A stretch of DNA of 64,000 nucleotides from Cytophagales bacterium. Lineage in GTDB: Bacteria; Bacteroidota; Bacteroidia; Cytophagales; Cyclobacteriaceae. Location: the NCBI GenBank assembly GCA_022360015.1, contig JAKSDQ010000250.1, positions 22,666-86,665 of the forward strand, in the 5' to 3' direction. This document shows, piece by piece, positions 10,568 to 21,122 of this stretch. The notes below the pieces were generated by a model. It saw only the letters and a list, made by a program, of their open reading frames with translations. It ran no database searches and was not told the origin of the DNA. Numbering within the stretch: position 1 is the stretch's first letter; every line of letters starts with the position of its first letter. Made by a program: the position numbers and the translations under genes.

Positions 10568-11224
10568 ATGGAAACAGCAGAGATGAATGTAACACAGATG
10601 CCGAAGATCGGTGATCCGGCACCTGACTTTGAAGCCATGACCACCAAAGGACCGGTCAAATTCAGTGAATTTGCCAAAGAAAAATGGATTATAATGTTTT
10701 CACATCCGGCGGATTTTACGCCGGTTTGCACCACTGAAATGAGTGGGTTTGCCCAGAGAAAGTCTGAATTTGAGGCGTTGAATACGGAGCTGATAGGATT
10801 GAGTATCGATAGCATTCATGCCCATTTGGGATGGGTAAACAATGTGAGAAAGAATACGGGGGTATATTTTGATTTCCCCATCATTGCGGATTTGGATATG
10901 AAAGTATCCAAGTTATATGGCATGCTACAACCCAATGAAAGTGAAACGGCTGCCGTAAGAGCGGTATTTTTTATCGATCCATCTAAAAAGATAAGGCTGA
11001 TCATGTATTATCCGTTGAATGTCGGCAGGAACATGGATGAGATACTGAGGGCTTTGGAAGCACTCCAAACCTCAGATGAACATGGAGTAGCTATGCCGCT
11101 GGACTGGAAGAAAGGGGACAAGGTAATTGTACCTCCTCCGAAAACGCTGGACGAAATGGAGGAAAGGCTGGCTGACGACTCTATTGAGCGAGTGGACTTT
11201 TATCTGGCTAAAAAGGAGATTTGA
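10568..11224 (+). CDS. Peroxiredoxin (1-Cys/Prx6-like)
   Basis: IGDPAPDFEA, MFSHPADFTPVCTTEM, HLGWVNN, VIVPPPKTLDEMEERL; ATG at 10568 preferred over the TTG used in the ORF track. Confidence 0.93.
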   Translation: METAEMNVTQMPKIGDPAPDFEAMTTKGPVKFSEFAKEKWIIMFSHPADFTPVCTTEMSGFAQRKSEFEALNTELIGLSIDSIHAHLGWVNNVRKNTGVYFDFPIIADLDMKVSKLYGMLQPNESETAAVRAVFFIDPSKKIRLIMYYPLNVGRNMDEILRALEALQTSDEHGVAMPLDWKKGDKVIVPPPKTLDEMEERLADDSIERVDFYLAKKEI

Positions 11225-11250
11225 GTTGTATGGGATGTAGGGTAGTAGAT

Positions 11251-11276
11251 GGACCATCTTGAGATGGTCCTCTTTT
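11251..11276 (+). terminator. Intrinsic terminator of peroxiredoxin gene
   Basis: GGACCATC-TTGA-GATGGTCC followed by TCTTTTT. Confidence 0.8.
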
Positions 11277-11999
11277 TACTTTTTCTGTTTATACCGACTT
11301 TGGCAAGAGATCTGTTCATTCTTCCCGGAGACATTACTTTTTCAAATTCTGAATATTTCATTTAAATTTTCTTTTTTTTAATCATTTAATATTTATTCAT
11401 CTTATTCCCGTTCGTCCCTGACAATGTCAAACTTCCGGGTTTCGTTTTTTATAGGAATTCAGTCTTACCTTTCCGAAGGCTTTATATCTCTCACTGTTCA
11501 CAATACAGCGCTTTCTTATACTTAAATAATTGGGGGAAATTTATTATTACTTCAATCAAAGTTGAAGCGTGCCAGTTTTTTTACAACCGAATGAACTCAA
11601 TAAAAAAATAGTGTTTTGAGTGATTAAAAAACCCGGTTATATTTGACAGCAATAATATCGGGATTATTTGGATTGAGGGCAACAGATTGAGCAACAGCAA
11701 CAATAAGAGTCCAGGCTACCGTTACTGTTACCCTCACTATTGCTTATTTTTCCTGTATAGTATGAAGGGAAGGAAATCCAAAAACATAAATATCCTACCC
11801 TCTTCGACGGGTTCATGTAGCCGGTCGGAGATAAAGCTAAGCAATATTGGAACGGGGAGGCAACAAGTATCGGGACAAGGGTACGGGATCGAAATACGGG
11901 TGGTAGTTATTGTGAGTTTGTTCATAATTTATCGTATATTTTGGGGATATTTAGGAGGGCATACAGGTCTGGTTTGTAGATTAACCTTAAATTTTACAT

Positions 12000-13349
12000 A
12001 TGAAAAGAAGAAACTTTACAAAACGTGCATCAGCTATAATGGCTGGGGGCTTATTAGCAGGTCCTTCATTGATGGGGGCCTCCCGATATAAACGCTACAT
12101 ATCTCCCAATGATACATTGCAAATAGGTGTAATAGGATGTAAAGGGATGGGTTGGTCAAATACCAGGTCGATGCTTAAGATGGACGACATCGACCTGATA
12201 GCTATCAGTGATGTGGATAAGAATGTCATTAAGGAGCGTGTAGAGCATTACAAAGAGTTCAGGGAAAACAAACCTGAGATCTATGAAGACTACCGGAATT
12301 TGTTAAGTAATCCGGATATTGATGCGGTAATCATCGGCAGTCCTGACCATTGGCATTGCAAGATGATGGTCGATGCCGTACAAAGCGGCAAACATGTGTA
12401 CGTTGAAAAACCCCTTGCCAATTCTATTGAAGAATGCAAGATCATGGTTGAGGCAGCTCAAAAAACGGGAAAGGTAGTACAGGTGGGGCAATGGCAACGC
12501 AGCGGTGTCCATTACAAAAAAGCACTGGAAATAGTTCAGTCCGGCGTACTTGGTAAAATAAGGTTGGTGAAAGTATGGGCTTACCAGGGGTGGATGAAAC
12601 CTGTACCTGTATTACCCGATTCACCGGTGCCCGAAGGTGTGAATTATGATTTCTGGTTAGGCCCTGCCCCTAAAAGAGCTTTCAATCAAAATCGTTTTCA
12701 TTTTAATTTTCGTTGGTTCTGGGATTACGCAGGGGGACTGATGACTGATTGGGGTGTCCATGAAATCGACATCGCGTTATGGGTAATGAAGGCTGTTTCA
12801 CCTGTTTCAGTCATGGCTACGGGCGGTAAGCTCGCCTATCCGGATGATGCCTCTGAAACTCCGGACACTTTGCAGGCTTTATTCCAGTACAATGACTTTA
12901 ACATGTTGTGGGAACATGCGACAGGTATTGATAATGGCCCCTATGGAAGAAGAGAAGGCATTGCCTTTATAGGGAACAACGGCACACTGGTGGTTAACCG
13001 AGGTGGTTATGAGGTATTGGTTGAAAAGAAAGCCAGAGGTTATGGTAAAACCGAGGAAGGTAAAATGGCGCCAATCGAGGCCTTTGAAAGGCCCAAAGAT
13101 GCTAATTATCTGGATTACCATACGCAAAACTTTGTTGCTGCGATAAAAGCAAACGATCCTTCGATACTGAATACCCCAATAGCATCCGGTAGTCTGGCGG
13201 CCATCAATGCCCAGATGGGAAACATCGCCTATAAAACCGGCAGAAAGGTTTATTGGGACGAGGCCAATGGCAAATTCAAGAAAGACAAAAGTGCCAGCGC
13301 AATGGTGGGTGTCAAATATAATAATGGTTGGGAGCTTCCGCGTATTTGA
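12000..13349 (+). CDS. Gfo/Idh/MocA family oxidoreductase with Tat-like signal
   Basis: 449 aa; MKRRNFTKRASAIMAGGLLAGPSLMGA leader; IGVIGCKGMG, HVYVEKPLANSIEEC, DWGVHEIDIALWVM. Confidence 0.92.
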   Translation: MKRRNFTKRASAIMAGGLLAGPSLMGASRYKRYISPNDTLQIGVIGCKGMGWSNTRSMLKMDDIDLIAISDVDKNVIKERVEHYKEFRENKPEIYEDYRNLLSNPDIDAVIIGSPDHWHCKMMVDAVQSGKHVYVEKPLANSIEECKIMVEAAQKTGKVVQVGQWQRSGVHYKKALEIVQSGVLGKIRLVKVWAYQGWMKPVPVLPDSPVPEGVNYDFWLGPAPKRAFNQNRFHFNFRWFWDYAGGLMTDWGVHEIDIALWVMKAVSPVSVMATGGKLAYPDDASETPDTLQALFQYNDFNMLWEHATGIDNGPYGRREGIAFIGNNGTLVVNRGGYEVLVEKKARGYGKTEEGKMAPIEAFERPKDANYLDYHTQNFVAAIKANDPSILNTPIASGSLAAINAQMGNIAYKTGRKVYWDEANGKFKKDKSASAMVGVKYNNGWELPRI

Positions 13350-13481
13350 TTGGATGAATAACGTTATCTTGAATGTAAGGGAACAACTTCTGGGATAAAA
13401 TTTCTAATAATTGTGATAATTTTCTATAATTGCATCCGCAGAAAAATCTTTCGTTAACTTTTTTAATTTCTGAGACTGTAA

Positions 13482-14405
13482 ATGGATATTAAGATCGATA
13501 ATTTAACTAAGAACTACGGTCCCCAAAAAGCAGTTGACAATATTTCCTTTGAGGTTAAAACTGGTGAAATTCTCGGTTTCCTCGGACCAAACGGTGCCGG
13601 AAAAACCACCACTATGAAGATGATTACCAATTACATTGCCGTAGATAATGGGGATATTACAATCGGAGGGGATTCGGTAAGATCAAACGGAGAAAGGTTG
13701 AGAAGACATATCGGCTATTTACCGGAACATAATCCTCTGTATTTGGACATGGCTGTTTTAGATTACCTGGAGTTTTCCGCTGCCCTGCAGGGTGTTCCGG
13801 CACACCAGATTCCTGGCAGAGTGAAGGAAATGGTAAAACTATGTGGTTTAAATGCTGAAAAACACAAAAAAATTGCCGAATTATCAAAAGGCTTCCGGCA
13901 AAGGGTAGGGTTGGCCCAGGCGATGATACACAACCCTGAAATCCTTATCCTTGACGAACCTACTACCGGCCTGGACCCCAACCAGATTGTCGAGATACGG
14001 AAACTGATCCGGGAGATTGGCAAACAAAAAACTGTTATTTTAAGTACACACATTCTGCCTGAGGTAGAGGCGACCTGTGACAGGATTTTAATCATTAACA
14101 ATGGCAAAATCGTAGCAGACGGCACCGCCGACCATTTGAGGAAACAGGCGCAGGGCCAGGAATTGCTTGTAACCACCATAGAAGACGGGGACTCGGAAGT
14201 TATTGAAAAAGCATTGAAGATCCTGCCTTCCGTGGCTGCGGTGGAACGTTTGGAAGATAACCGTTTTGAAGTGCAGAGCAAAACCGAAATGTCGGCTAAA
14301 AGGGAAGTTTTCAATCTGTGTGTAAAAAACAATTGGGTTATCACAGAGCTAACCCCGGAGGAAACAAAGCTTGAAGACATCTTCCGGGATTTGACTACGA
14401 AATAG
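13482..14405 (+). CDS. gldA: GldA-like ABC transporter ATP-binding protein
   Basis: 307 aa; Walker A GPNGAGKTT, signature LSKGFRQRVGLAQAM, Walker B LILDEPTTGLDPNQ; followed by GldF/GldG-like genes. Confidence 0.87.
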   Translation: MDIKIDNLTKNYGPQKAVDNISFEVKTGEILGFLGPNGAGKTTTMKMITNYIAVDNGDITIGGDSVRSNGERLRRHIGYLPEHNPLYLDMAVLDYLEFSAALQGVPAHQIPGRVKEMVKLCGLNAEKHKKIAELSKGFRQRVGLAQAMIHNPEILILDEPTTGLDPNQIVEIRKLIREIGKQKTVILSTHILPEVEATCDRILIINNGKIVADGTADHLRKQAQGQELLVTTIEDGDSEVIEKALKILPSVAAVERLEDNRFEVQSKTEMSAKREVFNLCVKNNWVITELTPEETKLEDIFRDLTTK

Positions 14406-14472
14406 ATTTTTGATTACAGGTTTAATTTTTACCCTTTTCTATTCAATCCCTTAAAACAAAATCAGATTAATT

Positions 14473-15201
14473 ATGAAATCAATTTGGATCATTACCAAGA
14501 GAGAACTACAATCTTTTTTTGATTCGTTAATCGCGTACATTATATTAATCTTGTTTCTAGGCTTTAGCGGTTTTTTTACCTGGCTATATGGAACAGACAT
14601 TTTTTTGGTTGGCCAGGCCAGCCTGCAAAGTTTTTTTAACATAGCTTTCTGGACACTTTTCTTTTTTATACCAGCCATCACCATGCGGATGCTGGCAGAG
14701 GAAAAAAAGACCGGAACCATCGAACTGTTACTCACCAAAGCGGTGTCAGACCGGCAGGTGATACTAGGCAAGTTTTTGGCGTGCTTGTTACTGGTAGTCA
14801 TCGCACTGGCTTTTACTTTACCCTATTATTTTACCGTTGCCAGCATTGGGAATATCGACCATGGCGCTGTTTGGTGTGGCTACCTCGGACTTTTGCTGAT
14901 GAGTGCTGCGTACGTGAGTATCGGGCTGTTTACCAGTAGTATCACTAACAATCAGATTGTCGCGTTCCTGCTGGCCTTATTCATCGGACTATTCCTTCAC
15001 CTTATCTTCAACGTTTTGGCAGGCAACTTTACAGGCTTCCTGGGACAGTTGTTTTATACATTGAGCTTGTCGGTTCATTTCGACTCCTTGTCCAGGGGTG
15101 TGATAGATACCAAAGATCTTGTCTATTTCGCCAGTATTGTGGTTATTGGCATTCTACTAGCAGAATTGAATCTGGCTAAACGAAATTTAACCAACAGTTA
15201 A
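14473..15201 (+). CDS. gldF: GldF-like ABC transporter permease
   Basis: 242 aa, six TM-like; MKSIWIITKRELQSFFDSLIAYIILILFLGFSGFFTWLYG; TMRMLAEEKKTGTIELLLTKAVSDRQVILGK. Confidence 0.85.
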   Translation: MKSIWIITKRELQSFFDSLIAYIILILFLGFSGFFTWLYGTDIFLVGQASLQSFFNIAFWTLFFFIPAITMRMLAEEKKTGTIELLLTKAVSDRQVILGKFLACLLLVVIALAFTLPYYFTVASIGNIDHGAVWCGYLGLLLMSAAYVSIGLFTSSITNNQIVAFLLALFIGLFLHLIFNVLAGNFTGFLGQLFYTLSLSVHFDSLSRGVIDTKDLVYFASIVVIGILLAELNLAKRNLTNS

Positions 15202-15203
15202 TT

Positions 15204-16712
15204 ATGAGAACCAAAAAGTCATACTATAACTCTGTTATCTTAGTTATCGGGATACTTTTGCTAATTAATATTTTGTCCAACGACTATTTTGTACGTCTGG
15301 ATTTTACCGAAAATAAAAGATATACCCTTAGCCAGGCAACGGAAGATATCGTCGAAGACCTGCTGGAGCCGGTAACGGTGAAAGCCTATTTTTCAGAAAA
15401 CCTGCCCCCTAACATAGCACAAACCAGGCTTGATTTTAAGGATTTGTTGCTGGAATATGCCAATATTTCCGGTGGCAACCTCGTCTACGAGTTTATTAAC
15501 CCTAATGAAACACCTGAAAAAGAGCAGGAAGCCGCTCAGTCGGGGATTAATCCGGTGATGATCAACGTCAGGGAGAAGGACCAGATGAAACAACAAAAAG
15601 CGTTTATGGGCGCGGTCATAGAAATGGGTGAACAACAAGATGTTATCCCTTTTATGCAGCCCGGAGAAGCCATGGAATATGCGCTTACCTCCAGCATTAA
15701 AAAACTTTCTATCACCGACAAACCTTCCATAGGGTTAATCCAGGGACACGGTGAACCGTCTGTTTTTGATATGCAACAGGCAGGGCAGGAACTAAACATA
15801 CTCTATAATTTTGAAGACTTTACCTTAACGGATACAACAGATATCCCCGCCAACTTCAAAGCCGTAGCCCTGGTTGCTCCCAAAGACACTATACCTCCGG
15901 CACACCTGGCAAAGATCGATGATTATCTGGCCAACGGAGGTAAAGTGCTGGTAGCTCTTAATAAGGTAGACGGTAATCTGCAAAACGCCTTTGGGTCGGC
16001 AGTTTATACCGGATTGACGGCCTGGTTGCAGGGAAAAGGTATCACTGTGGAAAATCAGTTTGTTATTGATGCCAGTAGTGCTTCCATAGCTGTTCAACAG
16101 CAACAAGGTCCGTTTAGGTTCCAGACGCAGATACAGTTCCCATACTTACCGGTTATCAGTAATTTTGCGGACCACCCTATCACCAAGGGACTGGAAACAG
16201 TTATTTTGCCTTTTGCCAGCCCACTTACATTTTCAGGTGATTCGACAGTAAATTTTGTTCCATTGGCGTTCACATCCGATCAGTCGGGTACCAGTCCGGT
16301 ACCCACTTATTTTGACATTCAAAAAGAATGGACGGAGTCAGACTTTCCGCAACAGCGGCTGATAGTTGCGGCAGCTTTGGAAGAAGTGGGTATGCCCAAA
16401 TTAGTAGTGATCGGAGATGGGGATTTTGCCGTCAACACTCGTGAAGGAGGCCAGCCACAAGCCGTTCAACCAGATAATGCCAGTCTTTTTGCCAATAGTA
16501 TTGACTGGTTGTCTGATGACACAGGACTCATAGACCTTCGTACCAAGGGAGTTACCTCGCGGCCCATTGACCAATTGGAGGAGGGGACACAGACAACGCT
16601 TAAATATGCGAATTTTCTTCTTCCGATATTGGCTGTCATCATCTATGGCATCGTCAGGTTTCAAAGACAGCGAAGTTTAAGAATTAAAAGAATGGAAATA
16701 AGTTATGAGTAA
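15204..16712 (+). CDS. gldG: GldG-like ABC transporter substrate-binding protein
   Basis: 502 aa; RLDFTENKRYTLSQATEDIVEDLLEPVTVKAYFSENLPPN; GHGEPS; C-terminal TM. Confidence 0.87.
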   Translation: MRTKKSYYNSVILVIGILLLINILSNDYFVRLDFTENKRYTLSQATEDIVEDLLEPVTVKAYFSENLPPNIAQTRLDFKDLLLEYANISGGNLVYEFINPNETPEKEQEAAQSGINPVMINVREKDQMKQQKAFMGAVIEMGEQQDVIPFMQPGEAMEYALTSSIKKLSITDKPSIGLIQGHGEPSVFDMQQAGQELNILYNFEDFTLTDTTDIPANFKAVALVAPKDTIPPAHLAKIDDYLANGGKVLVALNKVDGNLQNAFGSAVYTGLTAWLQGKGITVENQFVIDASSASIAVQQQQGPFRFQTQIQFPYLPVISNFADHPITKGLETVILPFASPLTFSGDSTVNFVPLAFTSDQSGTSPVPTYFDIQKEWTESDFPQQRLIVAAALEEVGMPKLVVIGDGDFAVNTREGGQPQAVQPDNASLFANSIDWLSDDTGLIDLRTKGVTSRPIDQLEEGTQTTLKYANFLLPILAVIIYGIVRFQRQRSLRIKRMEISYE

Positions 16713-17643
16713 AATAAACAATAAAATATTGCTTGGTATACTGGTAGTATTACTCCTGGTATTTTTGGGTAAGCGTTTTTTAGGGAGTAGTGGAGAGCGA
16801 AATTTCAGGGCAACACTGGTAGCCATAGATACTTCACAAGTAACCAAAATCGTTATTCAGCCGCGGGCTTCTACCGGTAATAACATTACTTTTACCAAAA
16901 CCGGAACCAGTTGGGAGGTGGCCAGGGCTGATATAAAAGATGAGGCCGATCTCAATAACGTTAAAAATATGCTGGCCAATATGGTCAACATAAGCCCCAA
17001 AAGGCTGGTGGCAAAATCAGAGGATAAATGGACCCAATACGAGGTAAATGACTCACTGGGAACCAGAGTAATGGCCTATGCAGGAGATAAAGTATTAACA
17101 GATTTTATTTTGGGAAAATTCAATTTTCAACAGGCGTCCCGGTCGATGTCCAACTTTGTCCGCCTGAGCGACGAGGAGGATGTTTATTCAGTGGAAGGCT
17201 TCCTTTCTTCCTCTTTTAACCAGGAGTTTAATAATTTCCGTGACAGAACATTTGTGAAGGTGACTAAAGAAAATATCACCTCTGTTCGTTTCGAATACCC
17301 CGGCGATAGCAGTTTTGTGCTCAACCTTGTAGCTTCCAAATGGGAAATTGACGGGCTTCAGGCCGATTCAACAGCCGTGGAAAGCTATTTATCCGGGTTG
17401 CGGAATTTAACAAAAAATGAGTTTGCCGATGATTTCACCCCGCAGGGAAAAGTGGCTACCTATCGATTGTCCATAGCCGGTAATAACATGCAACCCATTA
17501 CCGTTTCAGCCTTTCAGGAAGGCGAAGGCCATATATTAAACGCTACCCTGAATGAAGGCGCCTATTTCCGGGAAGGGAGTCTGAATATTTATGATAAACT
17601 GTTTGTCAGTAAAACAAGCCTTCTTCCGGCCGGTGATCAGTAG
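16705..17643 (+). CDS. DUF4340 domain-containing protein
   Basis: 312 aa; N-terminal TM; VTKIVIQPRASTGNNITFTKTGTSWEV; adjacent to gldG with overlapping ORF ends. Confidence 0.75.
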   Translation: MSKINNKILLGILVVLLLVFLGKRFLGSSGERNFRATLVAIDTSQVTKIVIQPRASTGNNITFTKTGTSWEVARADIKDEADLNNVKNMLANMVNISPKRLVAKSEDKWTQYEVNDSLGTRVMAYAGDKVLTDFILGKFNFQQASRSMSNFVRLSDEEDVYSVEGFLSSSFNQEFNNFRDRTFVKVTKENITSVRFEYPGDSSFVLNLVASKWEIDGLQADSTAVESYLSGLRNLTKNEFADDFTPQGKVATYRLSIAGNNMQPITVSAFQEGEGHILNATLNEGAYFREGSLNIYDKLFVSKTSLLPAGDQ

Positions 17644-17770
17644 TATTGCAAAATACCTGAGGACTTCTGCAGCATTGTCCGAATTAAAACCGGCGTGATT
17701 TACAGCGTCAAACAGGGAGGTTTGCTTATTGCATAGTTTTACCTACCTTTGCGGCTAATTTAAAAAGCAG

Positions 17771-19426
17771 ATGCAAACATTTGAGGAGTTGGGATTGTCG
17801 GGTGAGTTGATAGAGAGCCTTTCGAAGTCTTCCATCCTAAAACCTACAGAAATACAACGTTTGGTTATACCTGTTTTATTACAGAAGCAAACGGATTTAA
17901 TAGGATTAGCGCAAACAGGTACCGGCAAAACCGCAGCATTTGGCCTTCCGATGCTGGATTTGATTTTTACCGATGAACCTTTCACCCAAGGTGTCATACT
18001 AGCACCTACACGGGAACTGGCGCAGCAAATAGCCAGGAGCTTAAAAGATTTTGCTGCTTTGCGAAAAGATATTAACATCGAGGTGGTATACGGGGGTGCG
18101 CCCATCGTCAATCAAATTAAATCCATCAAGAAAACACCACCACATATTTTGGTTGCTACGCCGGGCAGGTTAAGAGACCTGTTAAAAAGGAAAGTGGTAC
18201 TTTTAGAAGCTGTACAAACATTCGTTTTGGATGAAGCAGACGAAATGCTCAACATGGGCTTCAAGGAAGAAATCTACGAGATATTGTCATACTCCGATCA
18301 GGAACGAAACATTTGGTTGTTTTCAGCCACCATGGCTGCTGATATCAGGGCTATCATTAAAGATTTCATGCACGAGCCGGTAGAGTTCTCTGTAAATTCC
18401 TCCCAAAAAATTAACCAGGACATCGACCATCAGGTGTGTGTCGTAAAATCAGTCGATAAACAAGCTGCGCTGGAGCGCTTTATTGATTTACTGCCCAACC
18501 TGTATGGAGTGGTGTTCTGCCGTACCAAAAGGGATACACAAAAACTGGCTGACAGCCTGAACAAATCCGGATACCGGGCCGACGCCCTGCATGGCGACCT
18601 GAATCAGAATCAGAGAGATACGGTCATGAAAAAATTCCGTAACCGCCAAACCAGCTTACTCATTGCGACCGACGTGGCGGCCAGGGGCATTGATGTAGAG
18701 GACCTGACCCACGTATTTCACTTTGCGCTTCCCGATGATATGGCTTTTTACACCCATCGGAGTGGCCGCACAGCCAGGGCCGGCAAAAAGGGTTTGTCAT
18801 TGTCTATAATGACTGCCGCAGAGGAAAGAAAACTAAGGGTATATGCAAAAAAGCTGAAATTTGATCTCAATAAAATCGAGGTACCGAGCCTGTCAGATGT
18901 CAAAAAACAAAGGATATTGGCGTGGCATGACGAATTAGAGAAAATAGAAACCTCACCGGCACTGGATGATCAGCTAAAAGCGTTATCTGTTCAGGTTATG
19001 AATCAAATGGGCCCTGAGGTATTTCTGGAGAAAGTAGTAAGTCTCGAGCTCAATAAACTCAGCAACCTGGAGGAAAAATCATTTGGAACCACCAGTACCC
19101 ATAGAACCGGCAAATCCAACAAGAAAAATAAGTTTGACAAAAAAAGTGATACCGGTGATTTAAATGGCTATCGGTTTTTTGTCAACATAGGTAAAATGGA
19201 CCAAACCAATAAAGCTGAGCTTTTGGAATTTCTTTGTGACGTAGGCAAGGTGGAAAAACACCACATTACCAATATTGCCATGGAAAAACGCTGTTCATAC
19301 TTTGATGTGGACCCATTAAAAGCCGGCACTTTCGCACAAAGGTTTAAGAATTTGCAAATTGACGGCAGAGAACTCAGAGTGAACCGGGATCAACAGAAAG
19401 ACCAGAAACGCAAACGCAAAAAATGA
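17771..19426 (+). CDS. DEAD/DEAH box RNA helicase with C-terminal DbpA-type RNA-binding domain
   Basis: 551 aa; AQTGTGKTAAF, PTRELAQQ, DEAD, SATM, RGIDVEDLTHVFHF, HRSGRTARAG. Confidence 0.95.
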   Translation: MQTFEELGLSGELIESLSKSSILKPTEIQRLVIPVLLQKQTDLIGLAQTGTGKTAAFGLPMLDLIFTDEPFTQGVILAPTRELAQQIARSLKDFAALRKDINIEVVYGGAPIVNQIKSIKKTPPHILVATPGRLRDLLKRKVVLLEAVQTFVLDEADEMLNMGFKEEIYEILSYSDQERNIWLFSATMAADIRAIIKDFMHEPVEFSVNSSQKINQDIDHQVCVVKSVDKQAALERFIDLLPNLYGVVFCRTKRDTQKLADSLNKSGYRADALHGDLNQNQRDTVMKKFRNRQTSLLIATDVAARGIDVEDLTHVFHFALPDDMAFYTHRSGRTARAGKKGLSLSIMTAAEERKLRVYAKKLKFDLNKIEVPSLSDVKKQRILAWHDELEKIETSPALDDQLKALSVQVMNQMGPEVFLEKVVSLELNKLSNLEEKSFGTTSTHRTGKSNKKNKFDKKSDTGDLNGYRFFVNIGKMDQTNKAELLEFLCDVGKVEKHHITNIAMEKRCSYFDVDPLKAGTFAQRFKNLQIDGRELRVNRDQQKDQKRKRKK

Positions 19427-19704
19427 GCTCTGCCGGTTGGTTTTCATTGATTAAAGTAATTCTGAAACATGGCCATTTTGCTATTCCAGCTTACGATTAC
19501 CAAAAGGCAAGGCAGAAAGAACTGGAAAAACCGGACTCATATACCCCTGTCGGTGCCATTCGGAAAGAAGCCGGTTTTAGACATAGCCAATCAATTTTGT
19601 CTTTACCCATCCTAGGACCTTTAACGGCATTTGCCAGCTACTACAAAACTCAGAGGACTTTGAGAACTTTGGCTATCCTGTCGACCTTTAAACCAAATCG
19701 ATAA
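19423..19704 (+). CDS. Hypothetical protein, ATGA-coupled to helicase
   Basis: 93 aa; start overlaps helicase stop by 4 bp. Confidence 0.5.
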   Translation: MSSAGWFSLIKVILKHGHFAIPAYDYQKARQKELEKPDSYTPVGAIRKEAGFRHSQSILSLPILGPLTAFASYYKTQRTLRTLAILSTFKPNR

Positions 19705-19808
19705 AGATGTCTGTTGCGCCTGTAAGATACCCAACCGATGGTAGATTTTTGATTCATAATCCCTAATTTTACTTTTCGAAACCCATGTGACATTTAGCAC
19801 CTTCTTTT

Positions 19809-20288
19809 ATGCCAAAATATCGCCTTTTAACCTTAGAAGAATTGCAGGAACTGGAAAAGGAGTTTGTAGAATACCTGGTCTTGAATGGTATCACTGCCGA
19901 TGATTGGGAAAAGATTAAAAAGGAAAACCCTTCCAGTGCCCGGCACATCATTGAATTGTTCAGCGATGTGGTTTTTGAAAGTATTATGAGGAAAGTTAAA
20001 TACCTTGAGCTAAGAACTGCCCATGAGGTGAAAGTTTTTCAGTGCCTGGAAAGTAAATTGGTGTTGGTGGCTATGCAATCGACTGTTGATCCGGATATCG
20101 ATTTTACGAATACAGCGTATATCAAAAATGCCATGAATAACCCCCCTCCGGGGCTAAAGGTTTACACCTCCGAAAAAACCTATGGCAAAGTCAGGGAAAT
20201 TGAGATTTTTGAAATGATCCGGGCCGGGGCCCTGATTACCGGGGATCAGTTATTTAAATCACTCTGTCTGGCGTTACCATCCCAATAA
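19809..20288 (+). CDS. DUF6495-like protein
   Basis: 159 aa; MPKYRLLTLEELQELEKEFVEYLVLNGITADDWEKIK. Confidence 0.65.
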   Translation: MPKYRLLTLEELQELEKEFVEYLVLNGITADDWEKIKKENPSSARHIIELFSDVVFESIMRKVKYLELRTAHEVKVFQCLESKLVLVAMQSTVDPDIDFTNTAYIKNAMNNPPPGLKVYTSEKTYGKVREIEIFEMIRAGALITGDQLFKSLCLALPSQ

Positions 20289-20408
20289 CAAGCCACTATC
20301 CACCCAAACCGGTTTGATTTTAAATGAGACTCCGTTACCTTTAATAAGGCTTTAGAGCGATAATGCCACAAGTGGTAACAGTCAGTAAATGGTGTAAGTT
20401 CACGCAGT

Positions 20409-21122
20409 TCAGCCAAAGACCTCTTTCAGAATCCTGTCCTTCAAATTTTTGCTGAATGGTATGTTTGAATTATTGATAATTAGTGTATTGCCTTGAAGTG
20501 ATTCAACCTTTAATTTATTGATAATGTAGGATTTGTGTACACGCATAAACCTTGAATCCGGTAATGTTTTTTCCAGCCTTTTTAATGAATCCAGGCTGAT
20601 GATCTTTCCCTGTACGGTGTAAAATGTCACATACTCCCGAAGCCCCTGAATGAAATAAATATCTTCCAGTAAAACCCGGTAAATCTTTCTGTCGGCTTTT
20701 ACTACTATATGATCTGAGGCATCGTATTGAGCTGATTTTTCATTGATGGCAGCTTTACTTTTCAATGCCAGTAGTCCCCTGGCTTTGGCAACGGATTGAT
20801 AAAACCGGTCGAATTGAATAGGTTTCAATAAATAATCGACAACATCCAGTTTATAGCCTTCCAGGGCATAATCCGCGTAAGCGGTCGTAAGTATAATCAT
20901 AGGCCTGGTTTTGAGGGCGTTAATAAACTCCAGCCCTGTTAACTCGGGCATTTGGATATCGAGGAAAATCAGATGCACGGCCTGATCATGTAAAAAATCG
21001 AGGGCTTTAATGGGGTTGGCAAAAGTGCCAAGTAATTTTAAATGAGCCAACTGCCCTATATATTCTTTCATCAGAATCCGGGCCGGGTATTCATCATCTA
21101 TTACTACGCAGTTGATTGTCAT
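20409..21122 (-). CDS. LytTR-family response regulator
   Basis: 237 aa; receiver (VIDDEYPA, FLDIQMPELTG, TAYADYALEGYKLDVVDYLLKP) plus LytTR domain. Confidence 0.93.
   Translation of the reverse strand: MTINCVVIDDEYPARILMKEYIGQLAHLKLLGTFANPIKALDFLHDQAVHLIFLDIQMPELTGLEFINALKTRPMIILTTAYADYALEGYKLDVVDYLLKPIQFDRFYQSVAKARGLLALKSKAAINEKSAQYDASDHIVVKADRKIYRVLLEDIYFIQGLREYVTFYTVQGKIISLDSLKRLEKTLPDSRFMRVHKSYIINKLKVESLQGNTLIINNSNIPFSKNLKDRILKEVFG

Noticed and set aside
11687-12091. 134-aa forward ORF upstream of the Gfo/Idh/MocA gene
   Set aside because: Overlaps the start of a clear CDS in another frame; no recognisable domain or signal.
13482-17643. Novel ABC transporter operon
   Set aside because: Matches the known GldA/GldF/GldG gene order with a DUF4340 gene; not unusual in Bacteroidota.
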